From assembly GCF_900162725.1 (NCBI RefSeq), contig NZ_LT799418.1:3113664-3177663 (forward strand): DNA of 64,000 nt, written 5' to 3'. Within the stretch, counting starts at the first letter, position 1, and every line of letters begins with the position of its first letter. The notes beneath the pieces are model-generated. The model saw only the letters and a program-made list of their open reading frames with translations, did not search any database and was not told the DNA's origin. Positions 1-9,024 of this stretch are shown here, in pieces. This stretch comes from Parabacteroides sp. Marseille-P3160. GTDB taxonomy: Bacteria > Bacteroidota > Bacteroidia > Bacteroidales > Tannerellaceae. The translations under genes were made by a program, and so were the position numbers.

Positions 1-813
1 CTGAAAGATTCGGCTTTCAATTTCGACAACCTAAACTTAAAGTATTACAATGACTACTACGTCGAACTGAAGAACAGGATCGAACTGATAAACGGCTTGC
101 AGCTAACTACCGGCGTCAGTTATCATTGCCGCATCCCGGTGAAAGAAAAAGGAGACAAAGTTGTGAATGAAGATATCAGTGATCTTATCAACGAAGACTA
201 TAATGACTTATCCCCTTATATCGGCCTAACCTATACGCCCCGCCAATATTATCGGATGGAGGGCAGACACAAGGAATACCTATACTCCAATTTCCCGACG
301 ATGTCAGTCGAATACGCCCGGGGGATTCCGGGCGTATTAGGCAGCGTCGGGAATTATGAACGCATGGAGGCGGATATCCACCAGAGTATCTCGCTCGGAT
401 TGCTGCGTCGCTTTAGCTATCATGTGAGCGGAGGATTTTTTTCCAAACAGAAATCGGTTTATTTTGCCGACTTCCGCTACTTCGCCCGGCGGAACTTCCC
501 CGAATCGTGGAACGAGCCGATCGGCGGACGGTTCAACCTTCTGAAAAGCGAATGGTACAATGCTTCCAATTCCTTTGCCCAGGCCCATTTCGTATATGAA
601 AGTCCCTTTATCCTCTCCTCGCTGCTGAATATCTCACGGTATGTCTTGACCGAGCGGTTTTACATCAGTAAACTGTGGACGCCGGCGTTGCCGAATTACA
701 CGGAATTAGGTTACGGATTCGGCAACCATATTTTCAACATGGCCGGTTTCCTTGGTTTCGATGCGGAGAAATGCCAGGGTGTAGGCCTTAAATTCACATT
801 CGAAGGTTTCTAA
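1..813 (+). CDS. DUF5686-type outer-membrane protein, C-terminal part (truncated by the window edge)
   Basis: Frame 1 is open from the first base to the TAA at 811-813, so this is the 3' end of a gene that starts upstream of the window. About 270 residues are visible. They show the alternating aromatic and polar pattern of outer-membrane beta strands, with many Y/F residues, and end in Phe (...FEGF), as is usual for barrel proteins assembled by BamA. The composition and the C-terminal block (FGNHIFNMAGFLGFD region) fit the Bacteroidetes DUF5686 family, whose members carry an N-terminal carboxypeptidase-regulatory-like domain, which is not visible here. Function is not established. The gene converges on the ABC transporter pair, leaving 59 bases between them. 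The family call is from recognition only; membrane location is an inference. Confidence 0.6.
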   Translation: MKDSAFNFDNLNLKYYNDYYVELKNRIELINGLQLTTGVSYHCRIPVKEKGDKVVNEDISDLINEDYNDLSPYIGLTYTPRQYYRMEGRHKEYLYSNFPTMSVEYARGIPGVLGSVGNYERMEADIHQSISLGLLRRFSYHVSGGFFSKQKSVYFADFRYFARRNFPESWNEPIGGRFNLLKSEWYNASNSFAQAHFVYESPFILSSLLNISRYVLTERFYISKLWTPALPNYTELGYGFGNHIFNMAGFLGFDAEKCQGVGLKFTFEGF

Positions 814-872
814 AGTCCACCCCAAAAACATTTATTATCGAAGATATCAGCTCGTTCCTCAGTCATACTTTC

Positions 873-2606
873 TTATTCTTTTGACCGCTGCCGGTCGACC
901 ATGCGGGCAAACAACCCGTTATGTTTTCCCAACTCTTCAGGAGAGCCTGTTTCGGCAACGCTTCCATTATCCAAAACGACAATCTTGTCGGCATTGGCAA
1001 CCGTCCGCATACGATGGGCTATGATCAGTACTGTCTTATTTCGTACCAATTCGGAAATGGCCGTCTGTATCTTCGTCTCGTTCTCTACATCGAGAGAGGC
1101 CGTCGCTTCATCCAACAATACGATCGGGGCATCCTTCAGCAAGGCGCGGGCAATAGACACGCGCTGGCGTTCACCGCCGGAAAGCGTCTCCCCGTTTTCA
1201 CCGATAACCGTCTGGTATCCTTGCGGCATCTTGCTCACAAACTCGTCACAGCGGGCCTGGCGGGCGGCGCGTATCACCTCTTCATCAGTCGCATCCCGTT
1301 TCCCGATGCGGATATTCTCCATAATGGATGCATTGAAGAGCACGACATCCTGAAAAACAACGGAATAACTCTTCAACAGCGTCTCCGGTTCAACGAGGCT
1401 GATATCTTCTCCTCCGAGGGTGATCTTGCCCGACTGGACATCCCAGAAGCGGGCGGCTAACTTGACGGCCGTACTCTTCCCGCCTCCCGAAGGCCCTACC
1501 AGGGCGGTTACTTCGCCTTGCCTGGCAGAAAACGAAACGTTTTTCAATACCTGCTTCCCGGATTCATAGGAGAAATCGACCTTGTCGAATACGATATCGT
1601 AATCCTGGGGAGTGAATTCCGTTTTCCCGTGCTGAATGGGCAGCTCTTCCATCTCGTTCATCCGGTTAATGCGGACATCCAGGTAAAAAAGGGCGGCCAG
1701 GTTGTTCAAAACCTCATCGATCGGTGTATAAATCCGGGAACCTATGATCATAAAGATCAAATAGGTAAACAGGTCTATCCTTCCTACGGCCAGTAATTGG
1801 GCACCCGCAATGATTACGCTGGCCAATCCCAGTTTCAGAATGCTTTGTGAACCGTTCACAAAGACACCGATCAGCAATTCTCCCCGGGTCATTTCCTTTT
1901 CATAGCGGTCCAGCTTGGCATTCAGTTTCTCCAGATAATCATTCTCCCGGTTATAGGATTTAATTTCCTGGATAGTTTCCAGTCCCTCCTGTATCTGCTC
2001 GCTGACGCTCCGTTTATTTAAGTAATTCATCCGGTTGTCCTTGCGCATTTTCTTCTTTGACAAAAGAATAACCAGCAGGGCTACCGGTACGACCCAGAAT
2101 AAAGCCAATGTCAATTGCCAGTTGTAAAACGCCATTCCGACGGCAATCAGGACGATACTGATTAGGGAGGCAAACAACTGCGGTACGGCATGGGAGAATG
2201 TATGCTCAAGGTCTGTGCAGTCGTCCATGATCGTAGCGGTAAGGTCCGAAAGGTTCTTCTCTCCAAAAAAGGCCAGGGGTAATTTACGGAGTTTTTCCGC
2301 AAGGGAAATACGCCGGTTAGCGCTCTCCTCATAAACAGAGATATAAGTACTGCGGTACTGGAAGACAGAAACGACATACATTACCAAAATAAAAAACAGG
2401 GCGAGAAGGCTGTAATAAAGTAATCCGTGTACCGGTGAAGAGTCCGGAATAAGAATCGGCCGGAGATAATCATCAAGAAACAGGAATACAAAAACGGCAG
2501 GAAGCATCAGTATAATATCCTGTAAGTTGGTAAAAAATATTCCTTTGCAAAAGTCTTTAGCCCCCTTATCCGAAAGAGCAAAGCGTTTTTTTATTATTTC
2601 AAGCAT
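873..2606 (-). CDS. ABC exporter half-transporter (permease fused to ATPase), second gene of the pair
   Basis: This type IV ABC exporter half has an N-terminal transmembrane domain (about residues 25-310) and a C-terminal nucleotide-binding domain. The ATPase motifs are complete: Walker A GPSGGGKST at 371-379, Q-loop VVFQD near 417, signature LSGGE at 475-479, Walker B LLLDE-type ending D499-E500, D-loop SLD, and H-loop His about 531. Its ATG lies 8 bases inside the end of the preceding gene, with GGAGG just upstream, so the two halves are translationally coupled and probably form a heterodimer in the inner membrane. The pair resembles MsbA/IrtAB-like exporters. The substrate cannot be read from sequence. 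The family call is secure; the transport direction and cargo are inference. Confidence 0.88.
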   Translation of the reverse strand: MLEIIKKRFALSDKGAKDFCKGIFFTNLQDIILMLPAVFVFLFLDDYLRPILIPDSSPVHGLLYYSLLALFFILVMYVVSVFQYRSTYISVYEESANRRISLAEKLRKLPLAFFGEKNLSDLTATIMDDCTDLEHTFSHAVPQLFASLISIVLIAVGMAFYNWQLTLALFWVVPVALLVILLSKKKMRKDNRMNYLNKRSVSEQIQEGLETIQEIKSYNRENDYLEKLNAKLDRYEKEMTRGELLIGVFVNGSQSILKLGLASVIIAGAQLLAVGRIDLFTYLIFMIIGSRIYTPIDEVLNNLAALFYLDVRINRMNEMEELPIQHGKTEFTPQDYDIVFDKVDFSYESGKQVLKNVSFSARQGEVTALVGPSGGGKSTAVKLAARFWDVQSGKITLGGEDISLVEPETLLKSYSVVFQDVVLFNASIMENIRIGKRDATDEEVIRAARQARCDEFVSKMPQGYQTVIGENGETLSGGERQRVSIARALLKDAPIVLLDEATASLDVENETKIQTAISELVRNKTVLIIAHRMRTVANADKIVVLDNGSVAETGSPEELGKHNGLFARMVDRQRSKE

Positions 2607-4371
2607 GACGAGCCTCCTTTCCTATGGTCCAGCGGACGGACTGTCGGTATTCATCCCACATGGCGGAATAAAGGCCGTGTTGATTAATTAATCCGTTATG
2701 GGAGCCTTGTTCCGCGATTCTCCCTTTATCTATTACCAATATATTGTCGGCATCGGTTACGCTGGTCAGCCGATGGGCAATCATCAGGACGGTTTTACCT
2801 TTGGTCAGTTCCACCATCGCCTGATGGATCAAATGTTCGTTTTCCGGATCGGCAAAAGCGGTCGCTTCATCCAGAACCACAACGGGAGCATTTTTAAGGA
2901 TGGAACGAGCCAGCACGATTCGCTGCTGCTCGCCTCCGGAAAGGTAAGTGCCTTCCGTTCCAATCAAGGTATCAAGTCCGTTCGGCTGTTTGTCTATGAT
3001 GTCGCGGCATTGGGCCAGATCCACTACCCTTTCGACTTCTTCGAGCGTTGCTTCTGAATTACCGTATTTGATATTTTCAAGCAGGGATGTTTTGAACAAA
3101 CGTGTATTCTGGAAAACAAAAGAGATTTTGCTCATCAACTCTTCCGGCCCAATATCGTTGACATTGGTACCTCCCAACAAGACCTGCCCTTCCGTGGCTT
3201 CCCAGAAACGGGGAACCAGGCGTGCAATTGTTGTCTTCCCGCTTCCCGAGGCACCGACCAATGCTACGGTTTTCCCTTGCGAAATGGAAAAACTGATATT
3301 GTCGATGGCCTTCTGCTTCGCCCCCGGATAGATAAAGGAAACATGCTCGAAACAGATACCATAATTCTTAACCGGTTTTGGATAAGACGTAGCCCGCAAG
3401 GGTTTAAAAGAGGTTAGTTTATCCAGACGGTTGATTGCCTCCGTAGCTTGTCCTAATGCCTGCTCCAGATACATGCTTTTCATGATGCATTGGGAAAACA
3501 TGGGAGTAATCAGGATAAAGAGGAAAAAGTTAAGCAGCACCGTTGCATAATCTCCGGTATTTCCAATCAACAAAATGGCGGCAGGCGCCAGTAGAAAGGC
3601 GAATCCGTTAATGACAATGGTATAGGCGGACATGGGTTGTTCCCACATGGCCGTATAGGAGGAAACCATCTTGTTGTAATTCATAATGCTTCTATGAAAA
3701 TTCTTGAAAGAATAAATAGTTTGCTGAAAGACTTTCACAACCGGAATTCCTCTTACATATTCAACCGCTTCTGCATTCATTTCCTCAAGGGAAGTCATAT
3801 ATTCCTGCATGAATTTACGGCTGTTGTTATTCATCATGACCGTCATCAGCAAGAAAGAAATAATCACCGGTATCATACAAACGAGTCCGAGCTTCCAGTC
3901 GAACACGAAAACAAGGATGACCGCAACAACCGGGACCAGGATGGTTCCGGCCAGATCAGGCAATTGATGCGCCAGAAAAGTATGTGTTATGCTTGCGTTA
4001 TCATCAATAATTTTCCGTATACGTCCGCTCGTATTCGTGTCGAAAAAGCCTAACGGCATGTTGATTATTTTCTTCATGGCCTTACGGCGAAGATTCGTTT
4101 CTACCCTGAAGGCCGCCAGATGCGATGACATCAGGGCGACAAAATAGAGTATTGTATTGATAATCGCCCAACCGGCCGCCCACCAGGCATAGGTGATCAC
4201 TTTGTCAGACGCCTGGATTCCCCCCGCACGAAACAGTTCCCTTACAATAAACCAGACAAAGATAAAAGGCAGAATTCCCGCCAGGTAACTGACCGCAGAC
4301 AATACCATAGAGACAGGCAGAAGGATTTTCCGGTTGCCCATATATGCCTGGAGTTTCTTCAAGGTACCCAT
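2599..4371 (-). CDS. ABC exporter half-transporter (permease fused to ATPase), first gene of the pair
   Basis: This is the first gene of a two-gene unit encoding a membrane-fused ATPase. Six transmembrane segments span about residues 15-300. The ATPase domain has Walker A GASGSGKTT at 373-381, Q-loop FVFQN, signature LSGGE at 478-482, Walker B VVVLDE with D501-E502, and H-loop His533. The D-loop reads FAD instead of the usual SLD, a sign of divergence from its partner. Both halves keep the catalytic glutamate, so the pair does not show the classic one-dead-site pattern. It ends in TGA, overlapping the partner's start codon by 8 bases. No TetR-type regulator or outer-membrane factor lies beside it. 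The cargo is unknown. Confidence 0.88.
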   Translation of the reverse strand: MGTLKKLQAYMGNRKILLPVSMVLSAVSYLAGILPFIFVWFIVRELFRAGGIQASDKVITYAWWAAGWAIINTILYFVALMSSHLAAFRVETNLRRKAMKKIINMPLGFFDTNTSGRIRKIIDDNASITHTFLAHQLPDLAGTILVPVVAVILVFVFDWKLGLVCMIPVIISFLLMTVMMNNNSRKFMQEYMTSLEEMNAEAVEYVRGIPVVKVFQQTIYSFKNFHRSIMNYNKMVSSYTAMWEQPMSAYTIVINGFAFLLAPAAILLIGNTGDYATVLLNFFLFILITPMFSQCIMKSMYLEQALGQATEAINRLDKLTSFKPLRATSYPKPVKNYGICFEHVSFIYPGAKQKAIDNISFSISQGKTVALVGASGSGKTTIARLVPRFWEATEGQVLLGGTNVNDIGPEELMSKISFVFQNTRLFKTSLLENIKYGNSEATLEEVERVVDLAQCRDIIDKQPNGLDTLIGTEGTYLSGGEQQRIVLARSILKNAPVVVLDEATAFADPENEHLIHQAMVELTKGKTVLMIAHRLTSVTDADNILVIDKGRIAEQGSHNGLINQHGLYSAMWDEYRQSVRWTIGKEARHA

Positions 4372-4672
4372 AATAAATAGATCGATATTATATAATAGAC
4401 AGAAACCAGCGCATTCTTTCCCGTCGATAAAAACCTACTTGTTATTATGGAATTCCTATCCTGTGAGCAGATGACATTAGTAAATGATAATAAAAAAAGG
4501 GCCAGTGACATTTTACATTTTTCTGTTTTCAAGGTGTAATGAGTTTATGATGTTTATGAGTTCTACAAATTTCCGGAGAAATCGAAAACACATCAATCAC
4601 CACATATAGGTAAATACCCACAGGCCGATAACAATAAATAGGTAGACTGAATTACACCTTGTCAGCAATAAA
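4372..4672. other. Intergenic region with an 11-bp inverted repeat
   Basis: This 301-base gap separates the ABC pair (start 4371) from the end of the GH50-like gene (4673); both read on the minus strand. No ORF or RNA gene was seen. The one structured element is the perfect inverted repeat CAAGGTGTAAT (4530-4540) and ATTACACCTTG (4651-4661), with 110 bases between the arms. The gap must hold the upstream gene's transcript end and the ABC promoter, but no good TANNTTTG box was found on the minus strand. Confidence 0.4.
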
Positions 4673-6820
4673 TTAATAATGTATAGCCGGAGTATTCGGA
4701 ATGTTTACAGCATGAGGTTTAGCCTTTCCGGTTGCGACGTCATAGATACGCTCATTGGTCCGGATCATGCCTTCCGTTAACTCCGGGTAGGGAATATTGG
4801 CTGTCGTGACAACACCTATATTATAATTCTCCCCGTCGAAACGACCAGTATAAGCCTGATCCACCCATTGGAAATAGTGCATTCCGACCAGTTCCGGGCG
4901 AGCGAATCCCTGCTCTATATAATTCCGATAGGCATCCGCACGCTCCTGCTGGCTCATCACGCCGATGATGCCGGTCGCAGGCAATGCGCGGTCTACCGCC
5001 CCATGATGGAATTCGCCGATCATCACCGGTTTGCCGCTGCGTTCCGCGATCTCAGCCGTGGCAGGAGGCGTCAGTCCGTATCCGTTGATAGAAAATACAT
5101 CGAAACGTTCTCCTGCCTTATAAAGCAAATCCGAACTTATCCATGCGTAACGCATTCCTAAATTCAGATGGTTATTGTCGACCTTTTCGACTTCATCGCA
5201 AGGCACATCCACGTATTTCTTCACCATCACGGCCGAAAACTCATGGAAATCTACTTTTGCCGTCTCGGAAGGATATTCCTTAAAGATGCTTTCTTTCAGG
5301 GAAGCAAAGTCCTTTAACTGTAATTTCCATTTTTCATTGACGGCTTTGATGTCGTCCTTATACCTATCCTTCAACCAGTTGGTAAATTCATCCTTTGTAG
5401 CGGACTGTTGCGAAGTAGCAAACATTTCGTATGCCAGATTATGATATCCAAAAGCCCATTGCGGCTCGTTACGCAGGAAGTAACCTACCAGGTAGGGATC
5501 GTCTTTGAATTCTTCCAACTGGGTGGCAAATTCCTTTGCATTTTCCTGATATTCTGACGAAAATACATCGGGAAAGTCACGATATAAAGCAACATCCGTA
5601 CTGGGGAAACTATGAAGCGGCAGCACGTAGGGGATGCGGCTCTTCCGTGAAAAATCGATATCCGACCAGTTGCCGACTGTATTTACACGCAGATTCCTCA
5701 TCAAATCCGCCGTCACCTTATTCCATTGGTTCTTCCAGTCTTTCCCGTAAATACGGATAAGGTTGGCGACATAAAAATCGACGGATTTCGAGTCTCCTCT
5801 TTCACGAAACGCTTCGGCAAAATCCGGATCGTCCTTCCCAGGAAGCCATTCGAACAGGTCTTCAATTCCTGTCACAGGCCCCCCCGAACTCGTGCCTATA
5901 CAATCGACGCCGACGCTAAGGAAAGCATACCCTTCCGGATCAACCAGCCACCAGCGTTTGCCGTCATGCTGTGTCCGGAAGAAGCCCGTAGCTTCGAAGT
6001 GTTTTTCTTTCCAGCCGCCATAGCGCCCCCATTCCGATGGAAACGGCGCATTCCCTACCTCTTTCTCCATCTCGCGGTTTTGGGCGATCATATCATTTTC
6101 GTCCTTCAATTTACCCGGCCATTCCTTATCTTTCCGTTGGCCTAATCTGTCGACAACCGGCTTGGATATGGCAGGATAAGATTGCGGAACAGAATCCGTT
6201 ACGAATACCGACGCCAATTCGTAGGCCGTCTTGTAATTCGTTCCGTCATTGGGGCCGAAGCGCAATACGACTTTGGTTATATCATTTATATCCAATCGAT
6301 TTCCACTGACCGTTCCCTTCAATTGCCGGGGAAAACGGGGAAGAAAGATCTGCTGCGCATCCAGATAAGACAACGGAAAGACCATTTGGGTCTTCAATTG
6401 GGGCAATATGCCGAGCATGCAGGAGATCCAGGGTGTTTCTTCTTTCGTTCCGGAGATCGCTCCCCCTTGCAAGACGATCTCTTCGGAGTCGGAATTACGT
6501 GTATCCTTATAAAATTCCAGATTGATGATTCCACTGTAAACGGCTTTATTATAAACCTCAAATACGAGATATCCGTTTGCACTCCAAATAGGGTGATCAC
6601 CCTTTTTCCAAATCACGATGCCCTTATTTCCATCTTCCGGTGAAATTTGCAAGGCCGGTTTATCGAAGACGCTACTTTGGCCGATAGCCAGCGGATTCCC
6701 TTCCGAACGCTCTGCGATTTGTTTTATGTCAAGTTCCTGTTTACCCTTGGAAACCGTACTGCAGGAAAGGATCAGGAAACATAACAGGCAATTGGTTATA
6801 AATGAAATACATTTCGTCAT
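4673..6820 (-). CDS. Secreted GH50/agarase-like glycoside hydrolase lipoprotein
   Basis: The 715-residue product starts with a lipoprotein signal (FLILSC, Cys20), so it is exported and lipid-anchored. Residues about 40-215 look like an N-terminal beta-sandwich carbohydrate-binding-type domain. Residues about 270-700 look like a clan GH-A (beta/alpha)8 barrel. The marker motifs are present: N451-E452 (FLRNEPQW) as candidate acid/base and E603 (VMIGEFHHG) as candidate nucleophile, plus WWLVDPEG, a block typical of GH50 beta-agarase-like enzymes. The enzyme probably cleaves a beta-linked galactan-like glycan, but substrate specificity cannot be called. It is a single gene without a SusC/D pair beside it. 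GH42-like relatives are the main alternative family. Confidence 0.65.
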   Translation of the reverse strand: MTKCISFITNCLLCFLILSCSTVSKGKQELDIKQIAERSEGNPLAIGQSSVFDKPALQISPEDGNKGIVIWKKGDHPIWSANGYLVFEVYNKAVYSGIINLEFYKDTRNSDSEEIVLQGGAISGTKEETPWISCMLGILPQLKTQMVFPLSYLDAQQIFLPRFPRQLKGTVSGNRLDINDITKVVLRFGPNDGTNYKTAYELASVFVTDSVPQSYPAISKPVVDRLGQRKDKEWPGKLKDENDMIAQNREMEKEVGNAPFPSEWGRYGGWKEKHFEATGFFRTQHDGKRWWLVDPEGYAFLSVGVDCIGTSSGGPVTGIEDLFEWLPGKDDPDFAEAFRERGDSKSVDFYVANLIRIYGKDWKNQWNKVTADLMRNLRVNTVGNWSDIDFSRKSRIPYVLPLHSFPSTDVALYRDFPDVFSSEYQENAKEFATQLEEFKDDPYLVGYFLRNEPQWAFGYHNLAYEMFATSQQSATKDEFTNWLKDRYKDDIKAVNEKWKLQLKDFASLKESIFKEYPSETAKVDFHEFSAVMVKKYVDVPCDEVEKVDNNHLNLGMRYAWISSDLLYKAGERFDVFSINGYGLTPPATAEIAERSGKPVMIGEFHHGAVDRALPATGIIGVMSQQERADAYRNYIEQGFARPELVGMHYFQWVDQAYTGRFDGENYNIGVVTTANIPYPELTEGMIRTNERIYDVATGKAKPHAVNIPNTPAIHY

Positions 6821-6896
6821 GGCATTAAAATCTTTACTAATTAATGAATCAGTCTATGTAATAGAAAAGCTTGTGCAAGTTAAAGCAAAACCGAAT

Positions 6897-6932
6897 ATTA
6901 ATTGTTAATTGTTAATTATTAATTGTTAATTA
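6897..6932. repeat. AT-rich short tandem repeat (TTAATTG units)
   Basis: Four imperfect copies of the 7-mer TTAATTG/TTAATTA lie in a row just upstream of the GH50-like gene and on the far side of the purine permease promoter. It is a low-complexity bend-prone tract that could vary in copy number by slippage. No function is claimed. Confidence 0.5.
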
Positions 6933-6940
6933 GGATCGGA

Positions 6941-6982
6941 TATACACTCTTTTTTATACCAGGGCATAGGCAAAACGTTACC
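6941..6982 (+). repeat. Dispersed intergenic repeat, copy 1
   Basis: The segment shares the exact 14-mer GGCATAGGCAAAAC (here 6963-6976) with 55869-55882. Similarity extends upstream through the T-run and the CCA trinucleotide that precede it in both places. Both copies are intergenic. This suggests a small dispersed element or a shared regulatory block; function unknown. Confidence 0.4.
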
Positions 6983-7046
6983 GGGTAGGAAAAGGAGTGT
7001 AAACAATCCATATTTCCGGTTAAAAAGTTTGTGCGAAAGGAAGTCA

Positions 7047-7077
7047 TTTGAAAGCAATGCAATATTTTTTACCTTTG
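7047..7077 (+). promoter_or_regulatory. Sigma-ABfr promoter of the purine permease gene
   Basis: The -33 box TTTG (7047-7050), a 20-base spacer and the -7 box TACCTTTG (7070-7077) match the Bacteroidetes housekeeping consensus TTTG / TANNTTTG. The predicted transcript starts near 7084 and leaves a leader of under 20 bases before the ATG at 7101, too short for a purine riboswitch. Confidence 0.72.
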
Positions 7078-7100
7078 CCTTCTCTTTTTAATATGCTTGT

Positions 7101-8396
7101 ATGCTAAAGAAATTATTTGGCTTCGATAAGAAGGCCATGAACCTGAAAACCGAGCTGTTGGCCGGCCTTACCACCTTTCTTACCATGAGTTACATCCTGG
7201 CAGTCAACCCGGATATCCTGGGCACGACCTCCATGGACAAAGGTTCCGTCTTCACAGCGACGGCTCTCTCATCAGCGGTAGCTACCCTGTTGATGGCTTT
7301 TATCGCCAAGATGCCGTTTGCGTTAGCTCCCAGTATGGGGATTAATACGTTCTTTGCCTTTACACTCGTGCAAGGAATGGGCTATTCGTGGCAGTCGGCG
7401 CTGGCGATCATTTTTGTGGAGGGGATTATCTTTATCCTCATCACCTTGGGGAATATCCGGGAAAAAATCGTCGACAGCATTCCGCCGAATCTGCGCTATG
7501 CCATTTCGGTCGGCATCGGCATGTTTATCGCTTTTATCGGACTGAAGAATGCCGGTATTATCGTGGCCAGCCCCGCTACTTTCGTGACCTTGGGAAAATT
7601 CACACCGACGGCACTCCTCGCTTTTTTCGGGATCCTTGTCAGCGGAGCCTTGTTATGGAAACAAGTCCGGGGCGCCTTATTTATCAGCATCATCCTCTGC
7701 ACCCTTCTGGGCATCCCGCTGGGAGTGACTTCCCTGCCGGAAAATTTCCTCCCGGTATCCGTCCCGCAATCGCTGGAACCTACCTTCCTGAAATTCGATT
7801 TCGCTCCGTTATTAAATTTCGACACGTTCATCATCATCCTGATCCTGATTTTCATGGATATATTTAATACCGTAGGAACGCTTATCGGCGCCGCTGCGCA
7901 AGCCAACTTACTGGACAAGAAAGGAAATCTTCCGGGCATGAAGCAGGCAATGCTGGCCGACGCCATCGGGACGACTTTCGGCTCGGTATGCGGAACGTCT
8001 ACCGTCTGCACGTATGTGGAGAGCGCGGCCGGGATAGCGGAAGGAGGACGCTCCGGACTTACGGCCGCCACGACCGGAGCCTTATTCCTGCTGGCTCTGT
8101 TCTTCTCTCCTTTATTCCTGCTGGTGCCAGGCGCCGCCACGACCGGATCGCTGTTCGTCGTCGGCGTCATGATGATGAAGAGCATCAAGGAGGTCCAATT
8201 GACGGATCTTTCGGAGGCACTGCCGGCTTTTACGATCATACTGACCATCGTCCTGACATACTCCATTGCGGAGGGAATCACGTTAGGAATGCTGAGTTAT
8301 ACGCTGATGAAGGTACTGACCGGACAGTTCAGACAGATATCGCCGACCTTATACGTGCTGTCCGTATTGTTTGTCTTGCGGTACGTTTTCGGATAA
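7101..8396 (+). CDS. NCS2-family (AzgA-type) purine permease
   Basis: This 431-residue polytopic inner-membrane protein of the nucleobase-cation symporter 2 group is of the AzgA/PbuG/PbuO type that imports adenine, guanine or hypoxanthine. Diagnostic segments are the N-terminal LAGLTTFLTMSYI, the ALAPSMGINTFFA motif in an early helix, FMDIFNTVGTLIG in mid-protein and GTSTVCTYVESAAGIAEGGRSGLT before the last helices. Length matches the family (about 430). It stands alone behind its own promoter (7047-7077), and the nitroreductase operon downstream has a separate promoter. The exact base preference is not readable. Confidence 0.9.
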   Translation: MLKKLFGFDKKAMNLKTELLAGLTTFLTMSYILAVNPDILGTTSMDKGSVFTATALSSAVATLLMAFIAKMPFALAPSMGINTFFAFTLVQGMGYSWQSALAIIFVEGIIFILITLGNIREKIVDSIPPNLRYAISVGIGMFIAFIGLKNAGIIVASPATFVTLGKFTPTALLAFFGILVSGALLWKQVRGALFISIILCTLLGIPLGVTSLPENFLPVSVPQSLEPTFLKFDFAPLLNFDTFIIILILIFMDIFNTVGTLIGAAAQANLLDKKGNLPGMKQAMLADAIGTTFGSVCGTSTVCTYVESAAGIAEGGRSGLTAATTGALFLLALFFSPLFLLVPGAATTGSLFVVGVMMMKSIKEVQLTDLSEALPAFTIILTIVLTYSIAEGITLGMLSYTLMKVLTGQFRQISPTLYVLSVLFVLRYVFG

Positions 8397-8405
8397 GGAA
8401 GCGGG

Positions 8406-8435
8406 TTGGAAGAAACAAATAAATCCGTACATTTG
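8406..8435 (+). promoter_or_regulatory. Sigma-ABfr promoter of the nitroreductase-maf operon
   Basis: TTG at 8406-8408, exactly 19 bases, then TACATTTG at 8428-8435. It sits in the 70-base gap after the permease stop and about 30 bases ahead of the first ATG of the four-gene unit ending at 10918. Confidence 0.72.
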
Positions 8436-8466
8436 TCTTTCATGAAATGGAATTACAATAAAGACT

Positions 8467-9024
8467 ATGAATAATTTTTCAGACCTCATAACGAGACGGA
8501 GAAGTACACGCAAGTTCACCGACGAGCTTTTATCGCCTGACCAGGTAGAACTTATACTAAAAGCGGCCTTGAAGGCGCCGACATCCAAGAACTCCAGGCC
8601 TTGCCATTTTATCGTCGTGGAAGACAAGGAAATCTTAGCCAAGCTAAGCGCCAGCAAAAAACACGGAGGGGCTTTCCTTTCCGGTTGCACCCTTGCAGTG
8701 GTCGTGGCTGCCGATGTAACGATCACCGATGTATGGATAGAAGACGCTTCGCTCGCTTCGATCTACATGCAGTTACAGGCCGAAGACCTGGGACTGGGTA
8801 GTTGCTGGTGTCAGATCCGAAACCGTCAAAGGGAAGACGAGACCGACTCCAACGATTATATCCGTGGTTTGTTGAATATGCCTTACCAACTGGACATCCT
8901 GTCGATCATCGGATTCGGGCATAAGGACCAGCTGCGGCAGCCGATCAAGGAAGACCAGTTGCCTTGGGAAAATGTACATATAGGAACCTTCAGCTTGCTG
9001 GAGAAAAAAGAAGAAGAAAAATGA
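8467..9024 (+). CDS. Nitroreductase-family flavoprotein
   Basis: The 185-residue protein has the nitroreductase FMN-binding pattern. The N-terminal RRSTRKFTDELL segment (Arg residues that hold the FMN phosphate) is followed by KAPTSKNSRPCHF. A central hydrophobic ALVVAADVT-like strand comes next, then LGSCWCQIRNR, where the family usually has GLGSCWIG. It probably reduces nitro, quinone or similar substrates with NAD(P)H in the cytoplasm; the natural substrate is unknown. First gene of an operon: its stop overlaps the next gene's ATG by 4 bases (9021-9024). Confidence 0.85.
   Translation: MNNFSDLITRRRSTRKFTDELLSPDQVELILKAALKAPTSKNSRPCHFIVVEDKEILAKLSASKKHGGAFLSGCTLAVVVAADVTITDVWIEDASLASIYMQLQAEDLGLGSCWCQIRNRQREDETDSNDYIRGLLNMPYQLDILSIIGFGHKDQLRQPIKEDQLPWENVHIGTFSLLEKKEEEK

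Noticed and set aside
7078..7100. Possible purine riboswitch before the permease
   Set aside because: The promoter leaves a leader of under 20 bases, too short for any known purine aptamer.
7496..8281. Minus-strand open frame (261 codons) opposite the purine permease
   Set aside because: The plus-strand permease is certain; the antisense frame is low complexity and lacks a promoter.
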